Positions 11,584 through 23,348 of a stretch of DNA of 64,000 nt are shown in pieces. Both the position numbers and the translations under genes were made by a program. The stretch is taken from NCBI RefSeq assembly GCF_030272615.1, contig NC_081413.1, forward strand, positions 338,114,802-338,178,801. Reading direction: 5' to 3'. The notes under the pieces are model-generated. The model made no database searches. It was not told the DNA's origin and saw nothing but the letters and a program-made list of their open reading frames with translations. Within the stretch, counting starts at the first letter, position 1, and each line of letters begins with the position of its first letter. This DNA comes from Cryptomeria japonica. Taxonomy: Eukaryota > Streptophyta > Pinopsida > Cupressales > Cupressaceae.

Positions 11584-11973
11584 CTTGGGGTTATACCCCC
11601 ACCGGTAGAGACTTAGATAGTTGATGTTTATCATCAACCGACAGAATTAAAATAGAAATCTTTTATTCCGGCCTTGATGAGGAAGCTACTTCTTAGAGGG
11701 AGTAGTTGGTATACTGAATTGGTTGGTATTTTGTATTTACATCTAGTTTTGTATTGGCTTTGACATTTGATGTCAAAGGGGGAGATATTGGTATGGAAAA
11801 ACACAAGAAAAACACATAACACTCCCAGGGGGAGAGATTGTTTATATCTGAATTTTGATTTCTGGTTATGATCTCTTTTTGGGAGATTGTTGGTTTTTGG
11901 TATTTGCAATTTCTGTCTTGGCACTTTGATGGTTTTTCCATCTTGTGTTGTCATCAATGCCAAAGGGGGAGAT
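11584..11973 (+). promoter_or_regulatory. 3' untranslated region and PPT array of element D
   Basis: No gene. The working PPT, CAAAGGGGGAGAT, ends at 11973 against the 3' LTR. Upstream, similar tracts at about 11775-11787 and 11827-11840, and a weaker one near 11880, are each followed by ATTGGT or ATTGTT, like the LTR start. The stretch therefore looks like serial duplication of the PPT/LTR junction. Confidence 0.7.
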
Positions 11974-13031
11974 TGTTGGTATTTTGGTATGGTTTTGTCA
12001 TTGATGTCAACACCTACTATCACTTATCAACTCTGGCACTTTGAAGAATTGGCAATGTTCACTGGCAAGCAAGTGACTTATGCGCAGTCACCGGTATCTG
12101 GTACACCGATAGGATATAATGTTCACCAACACTTGGAATGGCATGGAAAACACCTGGTTATGTCGAAGACATCATTTGGACACTAAGTCTTGGAGATTTG
12201 TTTATTGGCATATTCGTATTTGCATATTTGTTGTTATCGACAAATAGGTGCAGATCATTCACCAGCAGGCTTATCTATGCTAGATCAGCACGACACGCTA
12301 TGGAGATGTTTTATTAATGTTGTAATTGTATTGAGCTGACATGTTGAATCAGTTATTGCATCGGTTATTGTTTTATTTGTAAAATGATTTTATTGTAATA
12401 CCCTTTAGAGCCGACCTACTAAAATTGGTCTCAGGTTATGTTATAAATGTAAGATCTTATTTGTAAGATAAATGTCGAATGCGAAAAAGGAATTGTGTGA
12501 AGTTATATGTGAGAATAAGCATAGCTATACACACAGACATCATTTGAAGGTTGAAGAAAGGTTTTGTGAAGACAATCCAAACTACACCGGTACTGAATCT
12601 AGCATAGTAAGATGTTATTTTGAGCAGTACATCCTTATTGGATTTAACCATCCAATTGTAGTCAGTGTGACTCCTATTGTGTTTGAGCAGTGAGCTCTAA
12701 GCGCTTGGCCTTTCTGCATGTGCAGACCCCATTTGTATACACATACTATCTGCAGTAGTATCATCTGATTGTGGGTAAGGTTTCCCACCGTGGTTTTTCC
12801 CCTTACAGGGTTTCCACATAAAAATATTGGTGTTATGTGTTGTGGATGTTATTGTCTTTCTATTTCATGCATTAATATTTACTGGTACTATAATTAACTG
12901 ATAAAACTGTCTACCAACATACAAGTCTAGTTCACCAGTATTAAGCATTAAATTTGGTTAAGTTGTTTTGGTTTGAATTTATTTGACAACTGATTCACCC
13001 CCCCGCTCTCAGTTGTCCCCGGGACCTAACA
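11974..13031 (+). repeat. 3' LTR of element D
   Basis: TGTTGGTATTTTGG to GGACCTAACA, 1,058 bp, aligned along its length with 6376-7413. It keeps the ~18 bp segment that the 5' LTR has lost. Confidence 0.92.
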
Positions 13032-13099
13032 CATACATGTAAAAGATCAACACATTCATAAAACAAAATAGCACATATGAGTAATAGTCTTGTAGATTC

Positions 13100-14644
13100 T
13101 ATAATACCTACCAAAATACCCTAGAGAAATAATCTATAATCTACTTACAAATGAAGATAATTTAAAAAAAAAAAACATCCATTACTTCTATGTTATCACT
13201 AACATACATTAATGCAACATTAACTATTTGCAGGATCACATGAATCAACATGAACATAACCATAGTACCATATTACCAATGGGGAATAAATCATTTAACC
13301 ATTAACATATCACTAAATAAACCCTTCAATATATCCGTTTCCTAGGGTATCTCAATGTCACTACTTGACATAATTCTAACACATCACTCATCCATCTTGA
13401 ACACTATATTACTATCCAACTAATAATTTAATTCCCATGCACCTATGGTAAATCATTAGCACATATACATAACTCTATCACATTTCATACTCTTTAGGTT
13501 CATTTTAGAATACCAACCAAATGTTCCCAATACCCATCTTTATTCCTTAATCACTTAACACATCATGAATCTAAATGCATTTATCCTTCTCCTACATATG
13601 TAAGTAGGTTATTTCCTTAGGAACAACCTTTACACAACTCATCAAGAATACTATCCATATTCATATGCAATATTATAACAACAAGCACAAATCTATTTCC
13701 AAATAGGATTCCATGCTACTAAACAAATTCAAGAGTTATATGATACTACAAGAATAAACATAATCTGATATTTCAGTCCCCTAATTCAACATAGGATCTC
13801 ATTACCAATATAATGAACATTTCTACAACATGAACCAAATAATAATATATCATATTATTACAAGATCATAGTTTCTGCATCATTAAGACCTAATACTTAA
13901 CAGTACGTGGAACATGCACATAGTCTATTTTGCTACATCACACCATAATGCTTAATAATAAAAGCTATGTAAGTGCATATTCTTATTCCACATTTACAAG
14001 TTATCATAATACAATATTATCTCTAATACATAGAAATTATCTCCATAGGTCAACCGCATATTGAAGAGTCATATAATCCATACAAATCCACAACTACTCA
14101 TTTATCTCCATTTTCCAAGATAATTAACATTGAAGATTAACATCTTCCAAATCAAGGCATACATGATTGTTAACATAGTGACTACCATCCACAAGATATA
14201 CACAAGAGATTGCATTCATATCTCTCAATAATTTAATTCCTTCCTAATCAAGAATTATGTATACAATTGAATATCAATTTACAACAATCTCATTCAATAC
14301 ATCTCATCCTGAAATCAACTTGCTACAAGCTTATAATACGTGTTCTCCAAATACGGATTACATAATCTTCTTTATAATTGCATCCTTCTTGAGTACATAC
14401 CACATGATACCAATTCTAATTACATAGATTAATCTCAAAGATCCATCCACATGAGTAAATAATATAAAACCATGTCCAAGCACATAAGCATCCAATGAAG
14501 AACATCCAAATGGAAGAAGGCATCAAACCACCCGACCATGTGGAGCCAAATAGGAACCACCCCCCATTCTAGGAGATGACATAAGGTTACAACTCACACT
14601 CAAGACCTAGGATGACACCTAATGATAAAAGGATACAACATGAC
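13100..14644 (-). repeat. Old giant-LTR remnant, copy 2 (first part)
   Basis: AT-rich, with no gene. It starts TATAATACCTACCAAAATACC, like copy 1 at 4447 and like the reversed end of the B LTR, and then follows copy 1 in order (CCTAGGRTAWCTCAA near 13340; AAATGGAAGAAGGCATCAAA near 14508). Interrupted by element C at 14645, it resumes at 57475. It appears to have inserted into copy 1, because copy 1 ends at 13099 after only about 2 kb. Confidence 0.45.
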
Positions 14645-16188
14645 TATTAATATGAGAGGATCTGGTTAATACTGAGAGAGGGGGGTGAATCAGTATTAAC
14701 AACAATTTCAAACTTAAACTTAAACTGATAAAAATTCACTAAATCAATCAAAAACCAATAATAAACTATTTACCATTATTGGTAATCACTGATAACCAAC
14801 TATTAAACTGATTTATCATAACTGCTCATTAAGTGTTCATCAACATGCATAAACTGAAAGTAAATCAAATCAACACATCAAAAACATTCACCCCATGAAC
14901 ACTAGAATTTTCATGTGTAAACCCAAATAGGGAAAAGCCATGGTGGGAATTGGTACCCACAAAAATTGTGCACTCTTTCAGAATGCACCCTATTAGGAGC
15001 CTAGCCCAGTGAGGAGATTACAATGATGCCCTATTAGGAGAAGACACTGTTAGGAGTCACTCGATTAAGGGATTTCTATGATAAGCCCTATTAGGAGCTT
15101 TGCCTGGTTAGAAGAAACCTCGCAAGAGGATTTGAGATTCAAATGCTAAGCTACCCAGTTAAGGGATTTACAATTTAAGGCCTGCTAGAACCTACCCAAT
15201 TAAGAGATTTTGACTGTTGCAACTATTAGAGAACAACAAATGAATGATCTAGAAATAGCACTAACTGCTTGCTTGTTCAAATCCAATTTAGTTCCACTCT
15301 GCTAGAATCTTGCAGATACACCACATTGGTTCGGCTTCACACTCTTTACTCAATTCACCGACACAACAAACATCAACTATACCAACTTAAATAACCTTTA
15401 CATCTTAGTCGGTTACAAACCCCTAGATACACCAAAATTCAAATGAATTTACAACATAGATCATCACAAATCTTTACATCTCATTACAAATAATCAAATG
15501 GATCATACAATCAATTATAAATCAATTATAGTCATTGAATGATCACCACACCTCAATCTGATACACTTTAAAACCCTTAGCTCATTTCACTAAGCACTTT
15601 GCACATTCCCAAGAAATTCGTTCTTTGATCACGCCAAAACATCATTCAAACACTTCACCTGGTTTCGGCCACATCATCACCAACTTATAAACATTATATA
15701 ATACACCGTCAAACTCAAAATCGTTACAAGTTATAAGAATTGAATACCGATTCTTAAACTCTTCTTAAACCCTACATAAAATACAACAAAAATCATAAAC
15801 TTGATTTCCGGTGATAAAAGCATGAGGCAGTTCTAGTCAAAGATACATTACAATGATACAAATACATGTTCCAAACCTCAACACTTGACTCATCACCAAT
15901 CTCTAGAACCAATCTAAACATTTCCACATTTACCGGTTAAGATCCTAATTTCCATTTCACTATCTTCATTACCAGTAAGGCATTTCTAGTAGACCAAAAA
16001 GACTTAGATGAAAAAATAGCCATGAAAAACATAGTTGCCACATAGTTTGCCATCAATGACAAATAAATAACTGATCAAAATCATTAAGCCAATAATCTCA
16101 ATCTCTTCATCACTATATCATTACCAACAGTCCTTTACCAGTTCATCAACATTCTCCATCAACATCAGTTATGTCAATCATGCAAACA
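14645..16188 (-). repeat. 3' LTR of element C
   Basis: 1,544 bp. On the minus strand it starts TGTTTGCATGATTGAC next to the PPT. The outer end has decayed (TATTAAT where its partner has TGTTAAT). It matches 56016-57469 throughout, including the G-rich GAGAGGGGGGTGAATC block, which is the reversed C-run seen in other copia LTRs. Confidence 0.88.
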
Positions 16189-16423
16189 ATCTCCCCCTTT
16201 GGCATTGATGGCAACAACAACATATTCAATTGTCAACTATGAGCTACTCTGTTTCCTTCACTCACTCTTCTTTTGCTACACTTCATCTGCCGATTGCACT
16301 TCTTCACCTACTCTAATTCTTCTCCTCTAGATCATATTACTTTTCCCCCTTTCTATTATAGTTCTTCTCCTTTCTCTCCTTTCTCTTACAGTTCTTCTCC
16401 CCCTTTGACAACAATGCCAAAGG
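16189..16423 (-). promoter_or_regulatory. PPT and 3' untranslated tail of element C
   Basis: On the minus strand AAAGGGGGAGAT (16200-16189) abuts the 3' LTR. Further PPT-like tracts are at about 16397-16406 and 16339-16350, within a pyrimidine-rich plus strand. No gene. The LARD inserted at 16424, in the AAAGG just left of it. Confidence 0.75.
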
Positions 16424-17836
16424 TGTAGTACCCCTACCCTAATCAGTTTCTAATCTCGGTTTAACCTTGGTTAGTTTATCATAATATAAGGTTATAGTCA
16501 GATGTTTTGACTTAGTGCATATCTGTTAATGTGGTTTTCGCACCAGTTGGTATGCAAGTTGATTAGTTTTCCTATTTCACATTATTAATCTAGGGCTAAA
16601 ACTTTCATTGTATTTATATATGTATGCATGTATGACTCTTGGTTGCAGGAGATTTCAGGTACAGTGCCGCATGGGTGAAAGGTTCATCCCTGCCTGCATT
16701 CACAGGTTTGAGTGTACCTCTTTAATCCTTAGAGTTGGATTAGGTGGTTGTGAGACCCTCGTTTGACCTTAGTCATGCTCAAGTGAGCATCGTCAGTTGT
16801 CCGTCAGTTTTCCCTTTTGGTTGGGTTGCGGGTCGTCTATTTGTTTGGTGTTCTTGGGTTGCATGTTTGGTGTGTGGTTAAATCGAATATTTAATCCTTA
16901 GTGTTTAATTTGATTTAATGTGTGTTTACGCATTAGTATTTTAGGGACTTAATTAAATAGGCTCCCTTTTTAGATGATTAATCATAAATTGAATTGCTCA
17001 ATTCAGGTTGGTAGTAACTTCAATTAAATGGTTAAATTTAAATATTAAATTTATTTTGTTTATGCTTATGAAAGGAAAGTTTTGAATTTAATTGCAATAG
17101 AATCAATTTTAGCTTGTTGCAGTTAGAAATAGAAAGGTTAATTTCAGTTGTTTGAGAAAATCAATTTTAAATTGAAAAGCAAATTTAATTTATTGATATA
17201 GTTTAAAAGAATGATTTTTGAGATTTATTTTAAATAAAATATTTTAATTCCAAAAATAAATTTTGGTCAAACTTCTCCCATTTAACCTAGACTTTTGGAA
17301 AATATTGGGGATGGAAAATTTGGGGATTTTGGAACGAGAAGGATTTCTTGAGCTGTAGGTTGGGGCTCTCCATCAGATCCTTTCCAGGAATGCTTATTGA
17401 GGTAGGAATTTGTTTATCAATTTGGTTATTTGTTTAAAAAAAAAAATGGGCTTGAATGTTCTTCATGCAATTTTGGTTTCAAATTCTCCATTGATTGCCT
17501 CAAGATTAGGAATTATAGTGGAAATTAGTTAAGATTGGCTGATTGCTTGTATCTTGTTTGAGAAATGAGTTTTCTTTTTGCCTAAAATTGTATATTTTGG
17601 AAGGGTATTCAACAAATTTCTCTATTTTGTAAAGCTCTATCATTCTGAATTTTTTTTATTTTAAGTCTCTATATGAGACTATTTAAAACAAAAAATGGGG
17701 GTTTGTTTAAAAAAAAAAAGAGAAATATAAAAACAAAACGAAAATATATTTTCATAACAAAATCGATTTTAGTTTAAAATCGAAATTTTAGATTGCTACA
17801 AAAAAAATAATAAAATATATTTCATTGGGGTTGGAG

Positions 17837-18080
17837 GGTGGAGAGCAGAGCCTCTATCCGTGCCTCCTCCCCCTGCGCGGGTCTACGACCAATGGCAGCA
17901 GCAGCTAGCTGTGACCCCCGTGGTGGTCGTAGGGAGTTGCGACCCTTGCAGTGGCCGCAGCGTCCCCCATGGTGGCCGTGTGGGCATCGTAGGACCTGCG
18001 TCTAGCGTGGTGGCGCTGCCTGCGGTTAGGGCACGGTCCTCCAACCCTCGTGAAAGGGAGGTGGGCCCAACTACCCTTTT
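17837..18080 (+). other. GC-rich palindromic island in LARD LTR
   Basis: A sharp GC-rich patch between A/T-rich flanks. It holds inverted repeats, for example CTACGACC (17883-17890) with GGTCGTAG (17925-17932) and the palindrome CAGCTAGCTG (17902-17911), plus repeated GGTGGTCG/GGTGGCCG units. The 3' LTR copy is at about 26190-26430 with several changes. The role is unknown; it may be an RNA fold or a CpG-rich regulatory patch. Confidence 0.6.
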
Positions 18081-18871
18081 TGCCACCCCCATTATATTGT
18101 TGTTGTTTTTTAAATTGTTTTTTTTTATATTTTTTTTATTATCAAAAAAAAATATATAATAATTATTTAATATTATTAAATGTAAATTTTAATTAAGTTT
18201 AAATATGAAATTTAATTAATAAATTATGATTATTGTAATTAATTAATTGTATAAGTGGCAATATACTTTAATTAATTTTTAAATTGTATTTTATTATTAA
18301 TGCATATTTTTCTAATTAGATACTTAATTTGTTATTATTAATTGTATATATTTTATTAATTGCGGATTAATAAATATATAGTAATTAATATTTAATTTTG
18401 GTAATTTTATTTATATGCACAAGGAAATAATTGTTAAGTAGGAATGGACTATCTTTATTTGGGTTCCTTATATGTATATGTTTCCTTGATCTGTATAGTG
18501 TAACTAGGCTTTGGAAAATATGAGATTGGAGAGATTGTTTTTGAGCCAGTATGAGAACAATGTTTTATTTGAAGAATAAATATCTTATTTATTTGGTTAA
18601 TGATTATTTAATTATATTCATGTGAACTTGGTTTAAGAACTCATAATGACGCATTTATGTATGTTTGATGCTAATGAACCTTAGGGAGTTAGAAAACCAA
18701 GAATCAAATTGTACTTGGATGAGGTAGATAACTGCAATCTAACTTAGATCATTTAGAAAACTCGATCGACATTTAATGTTTAAATCAATTTGGAAAAAGA
18801 TTGTATCTACCAGTTATTGCCTATGCAAGTTTAATTTTTGTATTCGCTTTTGCTTAAGTAATGGAAAACCA

Positions 18872-19055
18872 TCATCCTTGTCTTCACGAAAGGATGTGTG
18901 GGTCCACATGAGGCTTGGATGGGTCAGAGGTTCGGATTAGGTTGCCAGGGTAACCCAGTGTATGCGGCCATAACCTATGAAGACCTGTCATGGTAACCAT
19001 ACCAGGTTGTGTGATGACACTTGTCCCTACATTCGCTAGTGTGTTGTTGTATTGT
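18872..19055 (+). other. LTR block conserved between LARD and chromovirus B
   Basis: Begins CCTTGTCTTCACGAAAGGA and runs through CCACATGAGGCTTGGATGG, a GGTAACCC box, ATGGTAACCATACC and TGTGATGACAC. The counterparts are 27228-27410 (LARD 3' LTR) and 36337-36505 (B 5' LTR), while neighbouring LTR sequence is much less alike. A short related piece (CCTTGTCTTCATGAAAGG) lies in the LARD interior near 22155. This suggests a cis-acting function shared by the two families. Confidence 0.55.
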
Positions 19056-20020
19056 CCTGATAGGAGCACTTTTGTGGAGTCATCCTATTGCTTATGCCCT
19101 TGTGAGTACCTAGTTTTGTGCTATACCTTGGATTGCGATGACTTAGTTTGTGAATGCTCTAGTGGACCCTTGTATTAGCTTCGATTATGTTTAGCTGGAT
19201 CCTTTCCTTTTTAGGGATCGTTTATGTATTGATTGACCGATGTGGTTGTTTGTATATTGGTTATGTTTCACCTTGATGGTAGGATTGTAAATAATGAGAA
19301 CCTCATGTATTCTTAACTTTATTAATTATCAGAGGGGTCTTGCAGTTGAGCAGACCCAGAGATGTAACCCTTTAGGGGTGAACTCTGAGATCATCTTGGT
19401 GTTATGTGATGCTTTTGTTCTTATGTTTCATGTTTAGTTATAGCATGTATGGATGACATTTTGATAGAATGTATAAGTGGGTTAGAAGAAATTAATCTTA
19501 AATGCATGTATGTAGTCATCTTTTAATGCTAGAATGGGATCATGGTAGAATGTAGTTTTGATCAATAGAATGCATTCAGTTATTGTTAATGAAATTAAGT
19601 ATGCATGGAAAGATCTCATTAGTTTATGATGAAATTAAAGTGTGTTATGAAATTAGATGCATGGCTTATATTTTTATGAAAAGTTGGAACGTAAGGTATG
19701 AATAAATCTTATGGATGAACATTATATTATGATCTATATTTTCATCTATCTAAAAGAAATTATCCTTGTTTAAGAATTATCTCATTATTAAGATAATCAA
19801 CTTATTGGATTAATTAGTGTGAGTTAAGTTAAATGTAGAATTAAGTAATCACGTTGGGAAATTCTTTAGGTGTTAGTTGATGTCTTCTACTTTGTAATTT
19901 GAATTTTTGATATCTCGTTGTATCATTATGTTGTGTTTAATTTTTAAAAAGAAAAATTATTGCACTCTATCCTTGTGTTTTAGCTTATCCCTTCAGGGTT
20001 TCCTGGTGGGGCATTACATT

Positions 20021-20032
20021 TGGTTTCAGAGC
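20021..20032 (+). promoter_or_regulatory. Primer-binding site of the LARD
   Basis: TGGTTTCAGAGC, one base off the initiator tRNA-Met complement, two bases after the LTR. B and A have the perfect site at the same spacing. Confidence 0.8.
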
Positions 20033-22295
20033 CATGTTGCAAACACTGGATCTCTGGTGTCGCATGTTCCCTTAGTTGGTGTGAGGTGTATCGACCTTAT
20101 GTGCATGCTTGTCCTCCTCTTTCTATGTGAGTGATTGAGAAGACCTTAACTTGTGTGTAACGCGTGTGTTCACACCTTGTTTTCACCTTCTTGATGTTGG
20201 TGTTTTGAGTGATTATATGTGCTTTATGTGCTTATTGATGTCATGGTCTATGATTACTCATATTCTGAAAGAGAGTCGTATGTACCTTCCTTATTGAGTG
20301 TTGTACTCTTTGGACTAATCCATTTGAGTTGGTACGTGCTTGTCTTGAATCTGAAAGTTCGAAACGTGCTTATTTAAGATTATGATCTAGTTTAGTGTTG
20401 TTCACTTGAAGGACTAGCATGGTAAATGTTGAATGCTTTGATGTAGCAAGTTGAATGATTATAACCCTCCCTCCTCTCTCTCTGTAGAAATTAAATGGTT
20501 GTGATATGTGTAATTATCTCTTATGTGAGAGTTTCTTTTACGAGAGAAAAAGGAGTGACTTCTTGAACCCTTGTGTGAGCCTTATAATGCTTATGTGTTT
20601 TAGATAATAAAAGGGGCTATGGGTTTGAAAGTTCATTTTGGTTATTGGGAGAAAACTGTATGTTTGCATTTAAGAATTCCCCATGTGTTTTGTAGGAGTA
20701 ACATAATTAAATACTATCTTAAGTAAGGTACATTAATATGCAAATAATTGTTATGTGAAACTACTTTGTTTGTAAAGGAAGTATTAAAGAGAACATGTTA
20801 TAGTAGCTTCGAGAGTGTAATAATGTGTTCCATGAAAGATTGTTTTATGTGTTGCATTAAACTAGTTTGATTGAGGATCTATTTTAGCAAATGCTCCATT
20901 GAACTTGCTTTTGGATATATGTAATTACATTATTATGTGTAGAAAGTGCAAATGAAAAGCTTGTTTAATGTGCATGCATTAATATGTATTATTTTGTTGA
21001 TAGCTCCTTGCTTACCTTCTGATCATAATTTGATTTTCAATGATAGGTTGCAAATTGTGATATGTGTATGTATTGTATTAAAGTAGTGAGTGTTCACAAG
21101 AGGTTTGGTATTATCGAAAATATTACCTGTTTTGATCTTTGTTGTTTGGAAAAACTAGAACATTCTATGGCAACCATAATAATTGGAGATGTCTTGTAGT
21201 CCAATTGGCATTCTTCTAAAAATGGTAGCGAAATGAAAACCATGCGTTTAGAACGATAGGCTTATAGTGAGAAACTTTAGCTTGTAGTGTGATCTATTTG
21301 ATCTTGTGTCTATGTAGGAAATAGTTTGGTTACCAAACTCTCTTTCCCTTCTCTTTGCCTTGATTATAAGTTTTTTTAGAAATAGTATGAAGAATGCATT
21401 GATTTAAATAGAATGTTTATAAAACATGTGAAATTGTATTATTGCATTTTGGCTTCACATTGAAAGATGAAAGTCATTTTTGGAAACAAATTTGCATAAT
21501 TAGTAATTTAGTTATGAATGCTTAGTGGAATTCGAGAAAGATATAGGAATGATGTGATTCCTTATGTAATTGTGAATTGTTAATAATTTCAGTACTTGTA
21601 TCTAGAGTAAACTTGATTCAATTATTCATGTGGGAAGCATTATTTAAATCTTCCTTGAGTAGATGATAGCATACTGGAAAGTACACCACGTAAATGTGAC
21701 TAAACCAGTACTGGTGTATTCGTGTGTATTGTAAGAAACCAATGCTTATTATATGTGCCAATGGGTTGGTGAAGTAATCAACCATGGAGGATATGTTGCT
21801 TATGAGTATGGGAAACCATACTGTGTATGTGATGTTGCTTATTTGTTTCCCTACTGAGTACCAAACCTCAGGTTGTGGGTAATTCAGTATGTTAAGGGGT
21901 AGTATTCGAAGTCACCATTCCTTGAATAGTATGGATTGGCGTATGAGTAATGTTGGCACAAAGCGACTTTAGCTTCTCTATTTCAAGGAATGATATAGTT
22001 ATAGTATAAGACTGTATCAAAGGTGTACTCAATACTTTCCCTATTGATGAATCTATTTATAGGTTTATGTGTGGCAGCCTATTCCTTTCCTTTATTTGAG
22101 CATTTTGATGGCAATTCTTGAGCATAGTTATGGTATAGTTGGGAGGATCCTTTGCCTTGTCTTCATGAAAGGTAGGTTTATCCACATGAGCTACCAGTTA
22201 GTATGTGTTGGTGGACATGTGGGTGGACCTTAGTCATGTATACCTCTGGCTTACGGCGAGTATCCTTATACATACGTCTCTATGTGGGATGTGAC
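20033..22295 (+). other. Noncoding interior of the LARD, left part
   Basis: About 2.26 kb with stops in all frames and no retroviral motif. The first ~60 bases resemble B's leader; the rest has no partner in the window except a short LTR-like piece near 22155-22200. In LARDs such interiors are thought to carry packaging and replication signals only. Confidence 0.7.
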
Positions 22296-23343
22296 TGTTA
22301 GGTCCCGAAGACAACTGAGAGGGGGGGTGAATCAGTTGTCAAATAAATTTAAACCAAAAACAACTTAACAAACTTAATGCTTAATACCAGTAAACCAGTC
22401 TGTTATACCGGTGGACAGATTAACAAATAAATGCAATACTGGTAAAGATTAATGCATGAAACATAAACACAAAGTCATCCACAACACATAACACCAATAT
22501 TTGTACGTGGAAACCCTGTAAGGGGAAAAAACACGGTGGGAAATCTTACCCACAATCAGATGATACTATTGTAGATAGTAAGTGTACATAAATGGGGTCT
22601 GCACGTGCTGAAAGGCCAACGGCCTAGAGCTCACTGCTCAAACACAAAATGGGAGTCACACTGACTATAGTTGGATGGTTAAATCCAATAAGAATGTACT
22701 ACACAAAATAGCATCTTCATATGCTAGATTCAGTACCGGTGTAATGTTGATATGCTTTCACAAAAACCTAGCTTCACCTTCAAATGATGTCTGCGTGTAT
22801 AGATTTGCTTAATCTCGCATATACCTTCACACAATCCTTTTTCGCATTCCACATTTGATCTTACAAATAAGATCTTACATTTATACCATAACCTAAGACC
22901 AATTTTAGTAGGTCGGCTCTACAAGATATTACAATAAAAAATTTTTACAAACAATATAATATCCGATGCAATAATCGATTGAACATGTTGGCTTAATGCA
23001 TTTACAACAATAATTAATCATCTCCATAGCGTGCCATGTTGATCTGGAAAAGATAAACCTGCTGGTGTAACCCTAGACCTATTTGCCGGTAACAACAAAT
23101 ATGCAACTATGAATATACCAATGAAAAAAACTCCAGGACAAGATGTACAAACGATGTCTTCGACATAACCATGTGTTTTCCATATCACTCCAAGTGTCGG
23201 TGATCATTATATCTTGCCGGTATACTAGATACCAGTGACTATGCATGAGTCACTTGCTTGCCGATGAATATTGTTGATTCTCCAAAGTGCCAGAGTTTAG
23301 TAGGTGTTGACATCAATGACAAAACCATACCAAAATACCAACA
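22296..23343 (-). repeat. Solo copia LTR of the D family
   Basis: 1,048 bp, minus orientation: TGTTAGGTCCCG at the left and ACCAAAATACCAACA at the right, the reverse complement of the D LTR. It is flanked by perfect GTGAC copies (22291-22295 and 23344-23348). No internal sequence remains, so it arose by recombination between the two LTRs of an inserted element. It keeps the segment deleted from D's 5' LTR. Confidence 0.93.
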
Positions 23344-23348
23344 GTGAC

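Larger units (their letters stand above)
6376..13031 (+). mobile_element. Complete copia element D
   Basis: A 6.66 kb element with two LTRs, PBS, gag, protease, integrase, RT, RNase H and PPT in copia order (integrase before RT). The target-site copies are CATAT (6371-6375) and CATAC (13032-13036), one mismatch apart. I count 9 differences in the first ~160 bp of the two LTRs (about 5-6%), so it is moderately old. The coding frame has at least six stops and two frameshifts and cannot work. Inserted in the old giant-LTR backbone. A solo LTR of the same family sits at 22296-23343. Confidence 0.92.
16424..20018 (+). repeat. 5' LTR of the LARD-like element
   Basis: 3,595 bp, TGTAGTACCCCTACCC to GGTGGGGCATTACA. 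Start and end match chromovirus B's LTR ends. It contains a GC-rich island (17837-18080) in very AT-rich DNA and a block shared with B (18872-19055). Short ORFs in it are not conserved as proteins and I do not call them. Confidence 0.92.

Noticed and set aside
13155-13172. A-runs here and at 17429, 35205 and 44920 as LINE/SINE tails
   Set aside because: No flanking target duplications, RT or pol III promoter boxes. They are simple A-tracts within LTRs or backbone.
18990-19178. Small ORF present in both LARD LTRs (again at 27344-27586)
   Set aside because: It appears twice only because LTRs are duplicated. The two copies differ by several amino-acid changes and a different C-terminus, and the overlap with a conserved noncoding block explains the similarity.
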